Of a stretch of 64,000 nt of DNA, positions 34,435 through 42,976 are shown piece after piece. The DNA is taken from the NCBI GenBank assembly GCA_965222175.1, contig OZ244938.1:4722710-4786709 (forward strand). The letters run 5' to 3'. The notes below the pieces were generated by a model. It saw only the letters and a program-made list of their open reading frames with translations. It made no database searches and was not told where the DNA came from. Source of the stretch: NORP240 sp965222175 (GTDB taxonomy: Bacteria; Pseudomonadota; Gammaproteobacteria; Pseudomonadales; Pseudohongiellaceae). Within the stretch, counting starts at the first letter, position 1, and the number at the start of each line of letters is the position of its first letter. The position numbers and the translations under genes are program-made.

Positions 34435-34506
34435 GGAATAGGCGTTTGGAATAGGGGTCTGGAATAGGCGTCTGGAATAGGGGTTTGGAATAGGGGTCTG
34501 GAATAG
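34435..34506. repeat. 13-bp tandem repeat (six units)
   Basis: GGAATAG starts at 34435, 34448, 34461, 34474, 34487 and 34500, giving a strict 13-bp period with units such as GGAATAGGGGTCT and GGAATAGGCGTTT. A degenerate copy precedes at about 34422. A 13-bp period is not a coding repeat. It begins about 30 bases after the GGDEF-like gene. Confidence 0.9.
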
Positions 34507-34550
34507 AATACATCCACCGCTGCAGTCCAAGTATGCAGCAACGGGATCCA

Positions 34551-34577
34551 GGAAACCTCTGATTAACCTTAAGATTC
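34551..34577. repeat. MITE-family micro end
   Basis: GGAAACCTCTGATTAA followed by CCTTAAGATTCC resembles an abutted pair of MITE ends (compare GGAACCTCTGATTA at 2065 and the compact copy at 63713-63738). Confidence 0.4.
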
Positions 34578-34683
34578 CCTGGACAATCCAGTGCCGTTTG
34601 TCATGGCCCGCGGCAGACCTGTCGTGCCAGGTCTCACCTGCTACGCCAGGATAAGACTGGTCAGGCGCAATAAATGCTGAAAC

Positions 34684-35151
34684 TCAGTCCTCGGTTTCCA
34701 GCAGCATCTCGTCAATTCCCTGGCGTATACGCCTGGTGGAAATACTGACTTCAAACAGGAACAACACCAGGCCGACGGTCAGCAGGCACATGGCCGTAAC
34801 GAACAGCATCGCGATGCTCATTGACAGGTTCAATCCGGCAAGTTCACCAACAAACAGCGTAATGATCACCAGGCAGACAGCCAGTGCACCACTGACGAAC
34901 ATGCGCAGTGCCCAGTTGACCAGCCTGATCCGTTTCCACAGCCCTTCGGTTTCCGACTGCAGTACCGCCCGGCGATCGTCATCGCGTTCCCGGACCAGGC
35001 GCTTTTCGATTACCCGGGCGCGGTCGACCACCCGCCCCAGCCGGATGGAGACAACATTCAGCAGGCCGGCGATGCCGGCAAGCAGGAAAACCGGGGCAAC
35101 TGCCAGTTGAATTACGCCGGCGATGGTTTCTGTGGCGGTGGTACTGTCCAT
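34684..35151 (-). CDS. DUF2721 family membrane protein
   Basis: Protein of 155 residues with an N-terminal helix (IAGVIQLAVAPVFLLAGIAGLLNVV), the conserved cytoplasmic block RLGRVVDRARVIEKRL, and two further helices (LRMFVSGALAVCLVIITLFVG; SIAMLFVTAMCLLTVGLVLFLFEV). This is the complete DUF2721 pattern; function is unknown in the family. It is transcribed alone. Confidence 0.88.
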   Translation of the reverse strand: MDSTTATETIAGVIQLAVAPVFLLAGIAGLLNVVSIRLGRVVDRARVIEKRLVRERDDDRRAVLQSETEGLWKRIRLVNWALRMFVSGALAVCLVIITLFVGELAGLNLSMSIAMLFVTAMCLLTVGLVLFLFEVSISTRRIRQGIDEMLLETED

Positions 35152-35432
35152 GGAAAATACTCGATGATACTGGCTGCGTCCCGGTTAAAGACGCGTTAGG
35201 CGGCGCTGAACAGTCGCTCCGGATTTTTGCAACGGTCGATGCTCGTCAGCCAATCAGTTCTATGTTGCTTACCGGGGATCTCCCCGGTTTCATTGAAGTT
35301 AACCACAAGGTATCCGCGTGCCGGTCCATTGTCCAGGATCGATCTGCAAGGCGCTGGTTGCGACAGCCTGATAATTGACGCCATGTCGAAGGTGCCGCAT
35401 CATCCGCTGTCTATTCGCGTCAACAGGGATCG

Positions 35433-36653
35433 ATGATGTTCTCAAGGGGAATCCGCCATTCCGGTCCCGGCGCCATGGTGGCGGCAGCGTTCATCGGTCC
35501 GGGCACGGTTACGGTCTGCACCCTTGCCGGTGTTAACTTCGGTTTCGGACTGCTCTGGGTCATGTTGCTGTCGATCCTGGCTACCGTGGTGCTGCAGGAA
35601 ATGGCAGCAAGGATTGGCCTGGTAACCGGCCAGGGTCTGACCCGGGTGCTGCGCGACCAGTTACAGCACCGTCCCCGGACCCGGGCACTGATGCTGTTGC
35701 TGATTCTGTGTGCCGTGGTAGTGGGCAACGCCGCTTACGAAGCCGGCAATATCAGCGGCGGTCGCCTTGGTCTGGAAACCCTGCTTGGCTTGACGGGCCA
35801 ACCGGCCTCCCGCTATCTCAGCCTGCCTATCGGTGCAGCGGCGTTCGTCCTGCTGTATATGGGCAGCTATCGACTACTGGAGCGGTGGCTGGTCCTGCTG
35901 GTATTGCTGATGAGTTGTTCCTTCCTGCTCACGGCCCTGTTGACCCGTCCGGACCCGGCGGCGCTGCTCCGCGGCCTCCTTGTGCCGACTTTCAACGACG
36001 CCAGCCTGCTTACCGTGGTGGGATTGATCGGTACCACCGTGGTTCCCTACAACCTGTTTCTTCACGCTTCCCTGGTTCACGCCAAGTGGCAGGGGCCGGC
36101 GCAGCTGGGTGAGGCCCGGCGCGATACCCTGACAGCGGTGGCCGTGGGCGGCCTGGTGTCCATGGCCATCATCGTGTCGGCGGCTGCCGTGGACAGCCGG
36201 GAAATTCAGAACGCCGTTGACCTGGCACGCAGCCTGGAACCCCTGTTCGGTGACCGGGCACGGTATCTCCTTGGTATCGGCCTGTTCGCTGCTGGAATCA
36301 CCTCGGCGATCACGGCACCCCTGGCTGCCGCCTACGTGACCAGCGGTTGCTTCGGCTGGGGTGGTGATCTGCGGCATCCCGGCTTTCGAGCCGTGTGGAT
36401 GGGTGTCCTGCTGCTGGGCGTACTGTCTTCCTCGCTGGCCATCAGTCCCATCGAAATCATCCGCTTCGCCCAGGTGGCCAACGGCATTGCCCTGCCGATG
36501 GTGGTGGCGGTACTGTTGTGGTTGATGAACCGGGAAGCGGTGCTGGGGGAATACACTAACCGCTGGTTCCAGAATGTTGGCGGTGGCCTGGTCTTTGCCA
36601 TTACCGTGGCGCTTGGGGTGCGGGCACTGCTGCAGGTAGTGAACGCGGTCTGA
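35433..36653 (+). CDS. Nramp-like divalent metal transporter, atypical binding site
   Basis: Protein of 406 residues with about 11 membrane helices. TM1 reads AAAFIGPGTVTVCTLAG where canonical MntH/Nramp has D-P-G-N, and TM6 reads TTVVPYNLFLHASLVHAKW where canonical members have M-P-H-N. The metal-binding Asp and Met are thus replaced, as in divergent Nramp-related clades. The overall fold pattern (KVLLxxx helices, GAVVVPYN-type TM6) is clear. Substrate may not be Mn2+/Fe2+. The ATG has CAGGGA upstream. The convergent M1 peptidase gene ends 11 bases away. Confidence 0.82.
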   Translation: MMFSRGIRHSGPGAMVAAAFIGPGTVTVCTLAGVNFGFGLLWVMLLSILATVVLQEMAARIGLVTGQGLTRVLRDQLQHRPRTRALMLLLILCAVVVGNAAYEAGNISGGRLGLETLLGLTGQPASRYLSLPIGAAAFVLLYMGSYRLLERWLVLLVLLMSCSFLLTALLTRPDPAALLRGLLVPTFNDASLLTVVGLIGTTVVPYNLFLHASLVHAKWQGPAQLGEARRDTLTAVAVGGLVSMAIIVSAAAVDSREIQNAVDLARSLEPLFGDRARYLLGIGLFAAGITSAITAPLAAAYVTSGCFGWGGDLRHPGFRAVWMGVLLLGVLSSSLAISPIEIIRFAQVANGIALPMVVAVLLWLMNREAVLGEYTNRWFQNVGGGLVFAITVALGVRALLQVVNAV

Positions 36654-36664
36654 TGGAACTGTCT

Positions 36665-39226
36665 CTAGCGGGCGGCCCGGAACAGGCCGTCTGCAGCCTG
36701 CAGGAGCTTGCCTCGCAGTTTGGGCTCCATGTCCTGGTTGGCGTCGATGAACTGCTGCACGATGTCAGCAGCCTCCGGGGAACTGTGACCATCCAGCGTG
36801 GCGTGCAGCCAGCGCAGCGGGAAAAAAATATCGCCGGTGTCACGGATCGATTCCAGTTGTGCCAGCGCCGGCTGGATCAACGGTTGCGAGAATTCCGCCC
36901 GTAGCGGGTGATGGATGGCCCGCATTGCCGCCAGCACCCAGGATTCCTGCCTGCGGCCTGCGGGACCGGTGAAGGTCTGGAACAGCGCTTCCCGCGTCAA
37001 CGGCTCGTTGCTCAGGGCGGGTCGCACAAAGCGGAAACGTAGCAGTCGGTCCGGATTGTCGATGCGCTGTTGCTGGGCGTCAAGAATGGCTTCCGCCAGG
37101 GGTATGCCCCGCAGTGCCAGGGCTTCGGCCAGTGCAATGTACTGGGGTTCCTGCAGGGGGAGGTCGGACGGTTCCTCTTCCCGGGCCCACAGTTGCTGCA
37201 GTCGCCGGATGCCTGGTTCGGACAGACTGACATCTACCAGCGTGTCGAAGTAGGCACGTTTACGACCGGTTGCGTCCGCCTGTTCCAGGGCCTCCCAGAG
37301 CGTGGCCTCCAACTGCTCCGCCCGGGCACTGCGCTGGTCAGCGGACAGGTGGCGCCACCACAGGGTCTGCAGCAGGCCAAGAAGCTGCTGACTGACCAGT
37401 TCATCGTCCTCACGGACTACGCCGTCGAGCAGCGCGGCGAACAAGGCCGGGGCTGGCAGTTCATCTTCCAGCAGCTCTTCATACAGGTGTTGCCAGGCAA
37501 CGGCGCGGTGCAGAGGGGTAGCAAGATCAGTGGCGCCGGCAAGCAGGAATTGAAGACTGTCCTGGTCCAGCGGAAATCGGCCGTAACCGAGACCGGCGGC
37601 ACCGGCCAGGATAAAGTCCGGTTCCTCCAGCCCATCCGCTGGCAGCCGGACGCTGTCACCGCGCAGCGTAACCGATTGTTCGGTGACCTGGTCACCGCGC
37701 CCCGTGGCCAGTACCAGCGTCTGTGGCCAGCGCAGGCGTCGATCGGCCATGTCGTCGGTCTGGGTCAGCGTAATGCCGTCGCTGGACCAGCGGGCAACCA
37801 CGCGGGGGCGGCCGGTGGATTCCACCCAGGCCTGGTTCCAGGCTGACAGGTCTTCCGTCGTCAGGCCGTCCAGGAGTTCAATCAGTTCCGGCCACCCGGC
37901 ATTGCCGAACCGGTATTCCGCCAGGTAACGGCGCAGCCCCTGTTGCAGGGCCTGTTCGCCTATCAGGCTTTCCAGCTGACGCATGACAACTGGCGCTTTC
38001 TGGTAAATGATGGCGCCATACAGAGACCCGGCTTCCCGCTGATTGTCCAGGGACTGGCGGATGGCGTTAGTGCCGGCGGTACGGTCTACGGCATAGGCAG
38101 TGGGATGATGAGCCTGGAAAAAACGCAGGTCCAGGTCCAGTTCCGGGAAGGCTGGTCCGGCAATTTTCGCGGCCATGAAATTGGCGAACACTTCTTTCAT
38201 CCACACGTCGTTGAACCAGCGCATGGTGACCAGGTCGCCGAACCACATGTGGGCAGTCTCGTGAGCGATCAGGCTGGCGCGGCCCAGTTCCCGGTTGCGG
38301 GTCGCCCCCTCGTCCAGGAACAGGCTGTCCGCGCGATACCAGATGGCGCCGGGATGTTCCATGCCACCGAACTGAAACGAGGGCACGGCGAAAAAATCGA
38401 ACGGCCCGAAGGGATAGTCGATGCCGGTGTATTCCTCCAGCCAGTCCAGTGCCGTGGCGTGTAAATCGAAAATGGCGTCGCGATTTCTCGCCACCCTTTC
38501 CGGGTCGGTTTCGCGATGGAACAGGCGGTAGGTACGACCGTTTCTCGCTGCGCTTTCCACCATAAGGTCACCGGCAGCAAAGGCGAACAGGTAGGAACTG
38601 ATGGGCCGGGTTTCCGCAAAGGTCAAGTGATCCATGCCAGCGACGGTGGTATCCGGCTCCCGGGACAGCAACTCCCCGTTGGACAGAGCCTGCCAGTGTT
38701 CGGGGATAGTGAGGCGCAGACTGTACCTTGCCTTCAGGTCCGGTTGCTCAAACAGCGGGAATGCCGTGGAAGCCCGGTCCGGCACAAACAGAGAGTACAT
38801 GAAGTCGGCGCGACGGTTCAGCGCATCGTCGGCACTGCGGAAGTCGATGGTTACGGATTGTTGCCCGGTCTGCAATGTGTCGGCCGGGATCACGAGGTGA
38901 TCGGCGGGCAGGTCGTAGTCCACCGGTTCACTGTTCACCAGGACCCGCTGCACGTGATCGGCAGGCACACGGAAATCCAGCACCAGGTCTCCGGCCCCGG
39001 CCTGCCGCTGCAGTTCGATGGTGACCGAACCGGTTACCGGCTCCAGTGGTTCTTCCGGAATGTGCAGGTGAAGCCCATAGTGCAGGTCGGTGAGCGTAGC
39101 CTGCCGCTGTTCGGCAAGACTGCGGCTCACTCCCGGCCCGGGCGGGAGTGGCGCGTCGACAGATTTGCTACAGGACATCAGGATGGTCGCCAGGAGGAGT
39201 GGAAGCAGGATTCGGGTAGTCGCCAT
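36665..39226 (-). CDS. M1-family metallo-aminopeptidase lipoprotein
   Basis: Protein of 853 residues. The signal peptide ends in a lipobox LMSC with Cys19. The catalytic domain has the exopeptidase motif FGGMEHPG (287-291), in place of the usual G-x-M-E-N, then the zinc site HETAH (322-326) with the third ligand Glu345 in MKEVFANF. A C-terminal helical ERAP-like domain of about 400 residues follows. It removes N-terminal residues from peptides, probably in the periplasm attached to the outer membrane. The ATG at 39226 is chosen because it gives the lipoprotein signal; the frame runs on to 39301. The Asn-to-His change may affect specificity. Confidence 0.9.
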   Translation of the reverse strand: MATTRILLPLLLATILMSCSKSVDAPLPPGPGVSRSLAEQRQATLTDLHYGLHLHIPEEPLEPVTGSVTIELQRQAGAGDLVLDFRVPADHVQRVLVNSEPVDYDLPADHLVIPADTLQTGQQSVTIDFRSADDALNRRADFMYSLFVPDRASTAFPLFEQPDLKARYSLRLTIPEHWQALSNGELLSREPDTTVAGMDHLTFAETRPISSYLFAFAAGDLMVESAARNGRTYRLFHRETDPERVARNRDAIFDLHATALDWLEEYTGIDYPFGPFDFFAVPSFQFGGMEHPGAIWYRADSLFLDEGATRNRELGRASLIAHETAHMWFGDLVTMRWFNDVWMKEVFANFMAAKIAGPAFPELDLDLRFFQAHHPTAYAVDRTAGTNAIRQSLDNQREAGSLYGAIIYQKAPVVMRQLESLIGEQALQQGLRRYLAEYRFGNAGWPELIELLDGLTTEDLSAWNQAWVESTGRPRVVARWSSDGITLTQTDDMADRRLRWPQTLVLATGRGDQVTEQSVTLRGDSVRLPADGLEEPDFILAGAAGLGYGRFPLDQDSLQFLLAGATDLATPLHRAVAWQHLYEELLEDELPAPALFAALLDGVVREDDELVSQQLLGLLQTLWWRHLSADQRSARAEQLEATLWEALEQADATGRKRAYFDTLVDVSLSEPGIRRLQQLWAREEEPSDLPLQEPQYIALAEALALRGIPLAEAILDAQQQRIDNPDRLLRFRFVRPALSNEPLTREALFQTFTGPAGRRQESWVLAAMRAIHHPLRAEFSQPLIQPALAQLESIRDTGDIFFPLRWLHATLDGHSSPEAADIVQQFIDANQDMEPKLRGKLLQAADGLFRAAR

Positions 39227-39352
39227 GACGGATATTTTTACACGTGTCACGGGAGCGCGATACCCCGGTGTCAATTCCGGCTCCAGTTCACGCCAGCGCA
39301 ACGTGGTAACGGCTGTTTTTCGTCAACAATCCCTGCCAATCCGGGTAGCCTG

Positions 39353-41296
39353 CTAGGCCTGTAACAGCTCGGCCACCGCCCGGTAGGCTTCATTGATAGC
39401 GCCGTCGGTGTGGGGGCTGGCGGAAGCGTCGGCATTGGCAATGGCAATCCGGCCGACACGCTGCCGACCAACGATTGCCGGGCGTTCCTCGGTAGTGGTG
39501 TAGGCCCACTCGTAAGGGTCGGACAGGGGGTTGTAGGAATAGGAGTAGCCGTGAGGCCAGCGATTTACCGTGATGCCCAGGATATCCCGGTCATGCTGGA
39601 ATCCGGAACCGCCCAACACCCGGGTCAGCTGATCACGAATGGCAGTCTCAAAGGTACTGAATGGCGTATTCAGCAGTCGTTCCCGTCCCACCAGGTGCTG
39701 TTCACGCCGCGACAGGTTGCGGTCAGGGGCATCAAAGTAAGCTGACATCCTGACCACGATTGGTTCCGCCGGATCCCGCGACGTCCGGTAATTGCCCATG
39801 CGTACCGACGCCTGCAGCCCGATGCTGGAAAAGAAGCTGGTGGGAGCGCGGGTACTGTAAATGCCTGAATCCACGAAGGGTTGCCAGTTGGACAGCAGCA
39901 CGCCGGTATACACCAGCGGGGATTTCACGCCATAGGAAAGCGCTTCTTTCTGCCGCGAGGGAACTTCGGGACACAGGTAGGGAATGACGGTATTCCAGCA
40001 GGCCAGCACCGTGTTCCTGGCCGTTACCGCATAGGCCTGGCCATCGGTTATAAAACTGGTGCGGACCCTCCGGTTGTCAAGGTGGCGGACTTCGACTGCC
40101 GTGCTGTTAAGCCGGATCCGGCAGCGTCGGCCCGGCCGATCCAGCTCCCGATAGTCGACCCTGGCGGTGACGATGTCTTCCATGGCATTGCCGGAAAACT
40201 CGCCAGGGATCGCTTCAGGAACCAGGGCACGGACCAGCAGCCGGCTGATAGTGGCATTGCCGTCGGGGAAATACATGTCCGGATCGCCCTGGTTGGCCCG
40301 CTGCCGATTCTCCCGTCCGTGCTGACCTCCCGGTTCATTGGCCAGCAGGTTAGGGGGCAGGTCTTCCAGGTTGAGACCGTTAAACCCGGGATAACCGGTA
40401 TCGCGATAATAGATTGCCGGAATGGCGTCGGGACCTACAACAAAAGAACCGTAAAAACTGGACTGGAAAAGCTTGACCACTTCCGGACTGCATTTGACCA
40501 CGTCCTGCAGGTAGTCCTTGTAGCTCATCTGGCTGAGCCGCCGCCGGGTGGCTTCGGCACTCATGCCGGGGAAATAATTTTCCCTGGTACGGTAAAGTCT
40601 GATGACGTCTGCTTGCGCCGCCTCGCTCAGTGGCGACCGGGCCATGGCTTCCTCGATGGGCAGGTTGTTGTAGTTGACAACCAGTTCGTCCGCGCCGAAG
40701 GTTTCGCGATCGAAGAACATGCTGCTGCTGAGTCCCAGGTTCCGGTAATGGGAAAACAGGTCCCGGTTTGCCGCAAAGTAGCGGGTACGGTCGATGCCCA
40801 GTTCCCACAACAGGCCTGCCGCGATGGTACTGTACTGGGATGGTGCCTCGACGTTCAGCGTGCCACCGTTGACCAGGTACATCCGGCCATCGTGCCAGAA
40901 CTCGTTGCGCTTGGCATGGCCACCAAAGTCGTCGTGGTTATCAAGGATTAGCACCCGGGAATCGGGTCCGTGCTGCTTGATGAAGAAATAGGCGGCGGAC
41001 AATCCGCTGATCCCGCCGCCCACCACTACCAGGTCGTACTCGGGCTCGCCGGAATCCATGGCCTGCCACGATACGCCGTCGCGCAATCCGTGGGCCGCTT
41101 CGAAGGAACCGTCGTGGCTGCCGCGCATTCCCTGCAGTGTTGGCGGATAATAATCCGCCGGCAGCGCGGATGAATCCACCAGGCCCTGGGCGAAGGCGTC
41201 TATGGGAGAGAGGGTGGTTCCGGCGGCCAGGCTTATGGCGCAGCCATTAAGGAAGTCACGTCGTGTCAGTTTTGCGTCGGGTTTCTTCTTGTGCAT
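39353..41296 (-). CDS. Exported FAD-dependent amine oxidase-like protein (spermidine dehydrogenase-like)
   Basis: Protein of 647 residues with a Tat-type signal (KLTRRDFLNGCAISLAAG). The FAD-binding motif is YDLVVVGGGISGLSAAYFF, followed by LILDNHDDFGGHAKRNEF. The end reads GRIAIANADASASPHTDGAINEAYRAVAEL, as in periplasmic spermidine dehydrogenase-like NAD(P)-binding proteins. It probably folds in the cytoplasm with FAD and is exported by Tat, oxidising polyamines or related amines; substrate is inferred. ATG 41296 has AGGGGA upstream. The haloalkane dehalogenase gene begins the same-strand run 46 bases upstream. Confidence 0.85.
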   Translation of the reverse strand: MHKKKPDAKLTRRDFLNGCAISLAAGTTLSPIDAFAQGLVDSSALPADYYPPTLQGMRGSHDGSFEAAHGLRDGVSWQAMDSGEPEYDLVVVGGGISGLSAAYFFIKQHGPDSRVLILDNHDDFGGHAKRNEFWHDGRMYLVNGGTLNVEAPSQYSTIAAGLLWELGIDRTRYFAANRDLFSHYRNLGLSSSMFFDRETFGADELVVNYNNLPIEEAMARSPLSEAAQADVIRLYRTRENYFPGMSAEATRRRLSQMSYKDYLQDVVKCSPEVVKLFQSSFYGSFVVGPDAIPAIYYRDTGYPGFNGLNLEDLPPNLLANEPGGQHGRENRQRANQGDPDMYFPDGNATISRLLVRALVPEAIPGEFSGNAMEDIVTARVDYRELDRPGRRCRIRLNSTAVEVRHLDNRRVRTSFITDGQAYAVTARNTVLACWNTVIPYLCPEVPSRQKEALSYGVKSPLVYTGVLLSNWQPFVDSGIYSTRAPTSFFSSIGLQASVRMGNYRTSRDPAEPIVVRMSAYFDAPDRNLSRREQHLVGRERLLNTPFSTFETAIRDQLTRVLGGSGFQHDRDILGITVNRWPHGYSYSYNPLSDPYEWAYTTTEERPAIVGRQRVGRIAIANADASASPHTDGAINEAYRAVAELLQA

Positions 41297-41341
41297 CTGT
41301 TTCCCCTGGCGGCCTGTCGGTTGCTGTCGTCGAACTACTGC

Positions 41342-42331
41342 TCACACCGTTCCGGTGCCCAGCCACGCCGCCAGGGCCCGGCCGATGGCATCCGGTGATA
41401 TCTCCTGTACATAGTGACTGCCGAATACCGTTACCTCCTGCTGGTTGTCGAAACCGCGGACAAAGTCCAGCAGTGGTCCACTTCTCAGCAAGGCCCCGGG
41501 GTTGGCGCGGATGAACAGCTTGGGTACCTGGCTGGCGGCAAACCACTCGGTATAACCGGTGACCAGTTCCACGGTATCGGCCGGATTTCCCCCTCTTGGT
41601 AACTCCCGGGGCCAGGTCAGGGTGGGACGTCGGCTCTCGCCAGGTTGCTGAAACGGTCGGCGATACTCGGCTTTGTCCGCCTCAGTGAGATAGTACCCCA
41701 GTCCGCCAATCAGAATCTGTTCGATGAACACGTTGTTCTGCAGTACCGCCTCCTCACCCCGGGGCGAGCGAAACACGGCGAATGGCCCCTGCGTCGGCTC
41801 CGGAACCGGCGGCAGGCCGGTTGGATTCAGAATGGCTTCCATGTAGGCAATGCCCTTGACCCGGTCGGAATAGCGTTGTGCGTAGCTCAGTCCGATACCC
41901 GATCCCCAGTCGTGAATGACCAGGGTCACCCGTTCCCTCACGCCAATGGTTTCCAGCAGATCGAATACGTAGTCACGGTGGACGCTGAACTTGTAGACGC
42001 CGGGGCCACTGTCCGGCAGGGGATCGGAATCGCCCATGCCGATCAGGTCCGGGGCGATGCAGCGACCGAGATGCTGCACGTGGGGAATAATATTGCGCCA
42101 CAGGTAGGACGAGGTTGGATTGCCATGAAGAAACACGATGGGGTCGCCGGTGCCCACTTCGTAATAGGCCATCTCCAGGCCACGGACCCGTGCTTTCCGT
42201 TTCTGCGCCGCCCAGGATGACTCCCGGTTCTGGGCAAGAGCGGTTCCGGGCCCCGCGCCCGGCGCCAGGGCCACCGTACCCCCGGCAAGAACCGCGGCCT
42301 GCAACAGTTTTCTTCGCTTTGAATTGAACAT
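41342..42331 (-). CDS. Exported haloalkane dehalogenase-like alpha/beta hydrolase (HLD-II type)
   Basis: Protein of 329 residues. An N-terminal Tat-like signal (KRRKLLQAAVLAGGTVALAPGAGPGTALA) precedes a haloalkane dehalogenase core: halide-binding Asn71 in HGNPTSSYLWRN, nucleophile Asp141 and halide-binding Trp142 in VIHDWGSGIG, catalytic acid Glu165 in YMEAIL, and His306 in SHYVQEISPD. This set matches subfamily II enzymes (DhaA/LinB-like), which hydrolyse carbon-halogen bonds to alcohol and halide. Most characterised members are cytoplasmic, so the signal peptide is notable. GGGAG precedes the ATG. It is 46 bases upstream of the flavoprotein gene on the same strand. Confidence 0.88.
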   Translation of the reverse strand: MFNSKRRKLLQAAVLAGGTVALAPGAGPGTALAQNRESSWAAQKRKARVRGLEMAYYEVGTGDPIVFLHGNPTSSYLWRNIIPHVQHLGRCIAPDLIGMGDSDPLPDSGPGVYKFSVHRDYVFDLLETIGVRERVTLVIHDWGSGIGLSYAQRYSDRVKGIAYMEAILNPTGLPPVPEPTQGPFAVFRSPRGEEAVLQNNVFIEQILIGGLGYYLTEADKAEYRRPFQQPGESRRPTLTWPRELPRGGNPADTVELVTGYTEWFAASQVPKLFIRANPGALLRSGPLLDFVRGFDNQQEVTVFGSHYVQEISPDAIGRALAAWLGTGTV

Positions 42332-42565
42332 GGGTAATTCTCCCGGTGCCGTTGCGAAACTCTCGAAACGGCGTCAATTGTCTGTGGCTGTCGGGCGTTT
42401 CCCGCCGCTTGGCGAATCATCAGAACTGTTGTCTCTGATTCTGCTCCCTCAATGCCAACGCGACTATTGATCGTTGGAGCGCGCTATGGGCAATTCACGA
42501 CTGCGCTTGCAGGTCCGGGACGAACACTCGTTGAGCTGCCCGGTTCAGGAATGTCCACCAATCGT

Positions 42566-42916
42566 TCAGTATACCAGCGCATGATCCACCAGAAGGCGAT
42601 CATCCTGCTGGACCAGAACCATCTCGGCGACGTGCTCACCCTCAGCCCTGGAAAAATACTGCTTCCACACGAAGGCGATGGAGTCCGGTCTCCTGAACAC
42701 GGCAACTGGTACCCTGCCGGTAAAGAACCCTTTCTCTTCCTGGTAGTTCCTGCAGACTTTCTCCAGGTATTCCGGGGTCACGATATCACGTAACCGCCTG
42801 GTAAAATCCCGACTGTGTTTTGCGTGGTCGATTTCTGTGGAGCCCTCCATCAGGTTATCCATGATGGGAGTGGCTATCGCCCATAGCTCGGTATCGGATA
42901 GTGATTCAAGATTCAT
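42566..42916 (-). CDS. Conserved-looking hypothetical protein
   Basis: Protein of 116 residues, MNLESLSDTELWAIATPIMDNLMEGSTEIDHAKHSRDFTRRLRDIVTPEYLEKVCRNYQ..., with no signal peptide or membrane segment. The second half (GRVPVAVFRRPDSIAFVWKQYFSRAEGEHVAEMVLVQQDDRLLVDHALVY) looks like an alpha+beta NTF2-like fold, but I cannot name a family. It lies between the dehalogenase and the exported protein on the same strand. Confidence 0.6.
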   Translation of the reverse strand: MNLESLSDTELWAIATPIMDNLMEGSTEIDHAKHSRDFTRRLRDIVTPEYLEKVCRNYQEEKGFFTGRVPVAVFRRPDSIAFVWKQYFSRAEGEHVAEMVLVQQDDRLLVDHALVY

Positions 42917-42976
42917 GGCATCGACCGAATAAAGCTGTTTGCCTCCTGCCAGGCGCAGAGATGCTGTTTCTTCGAG

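Noticed and set aside
34435..34506. CRISPR-like array
   Set aside because: Units are adjacent 13-mers without spacers and there are no cas genes.
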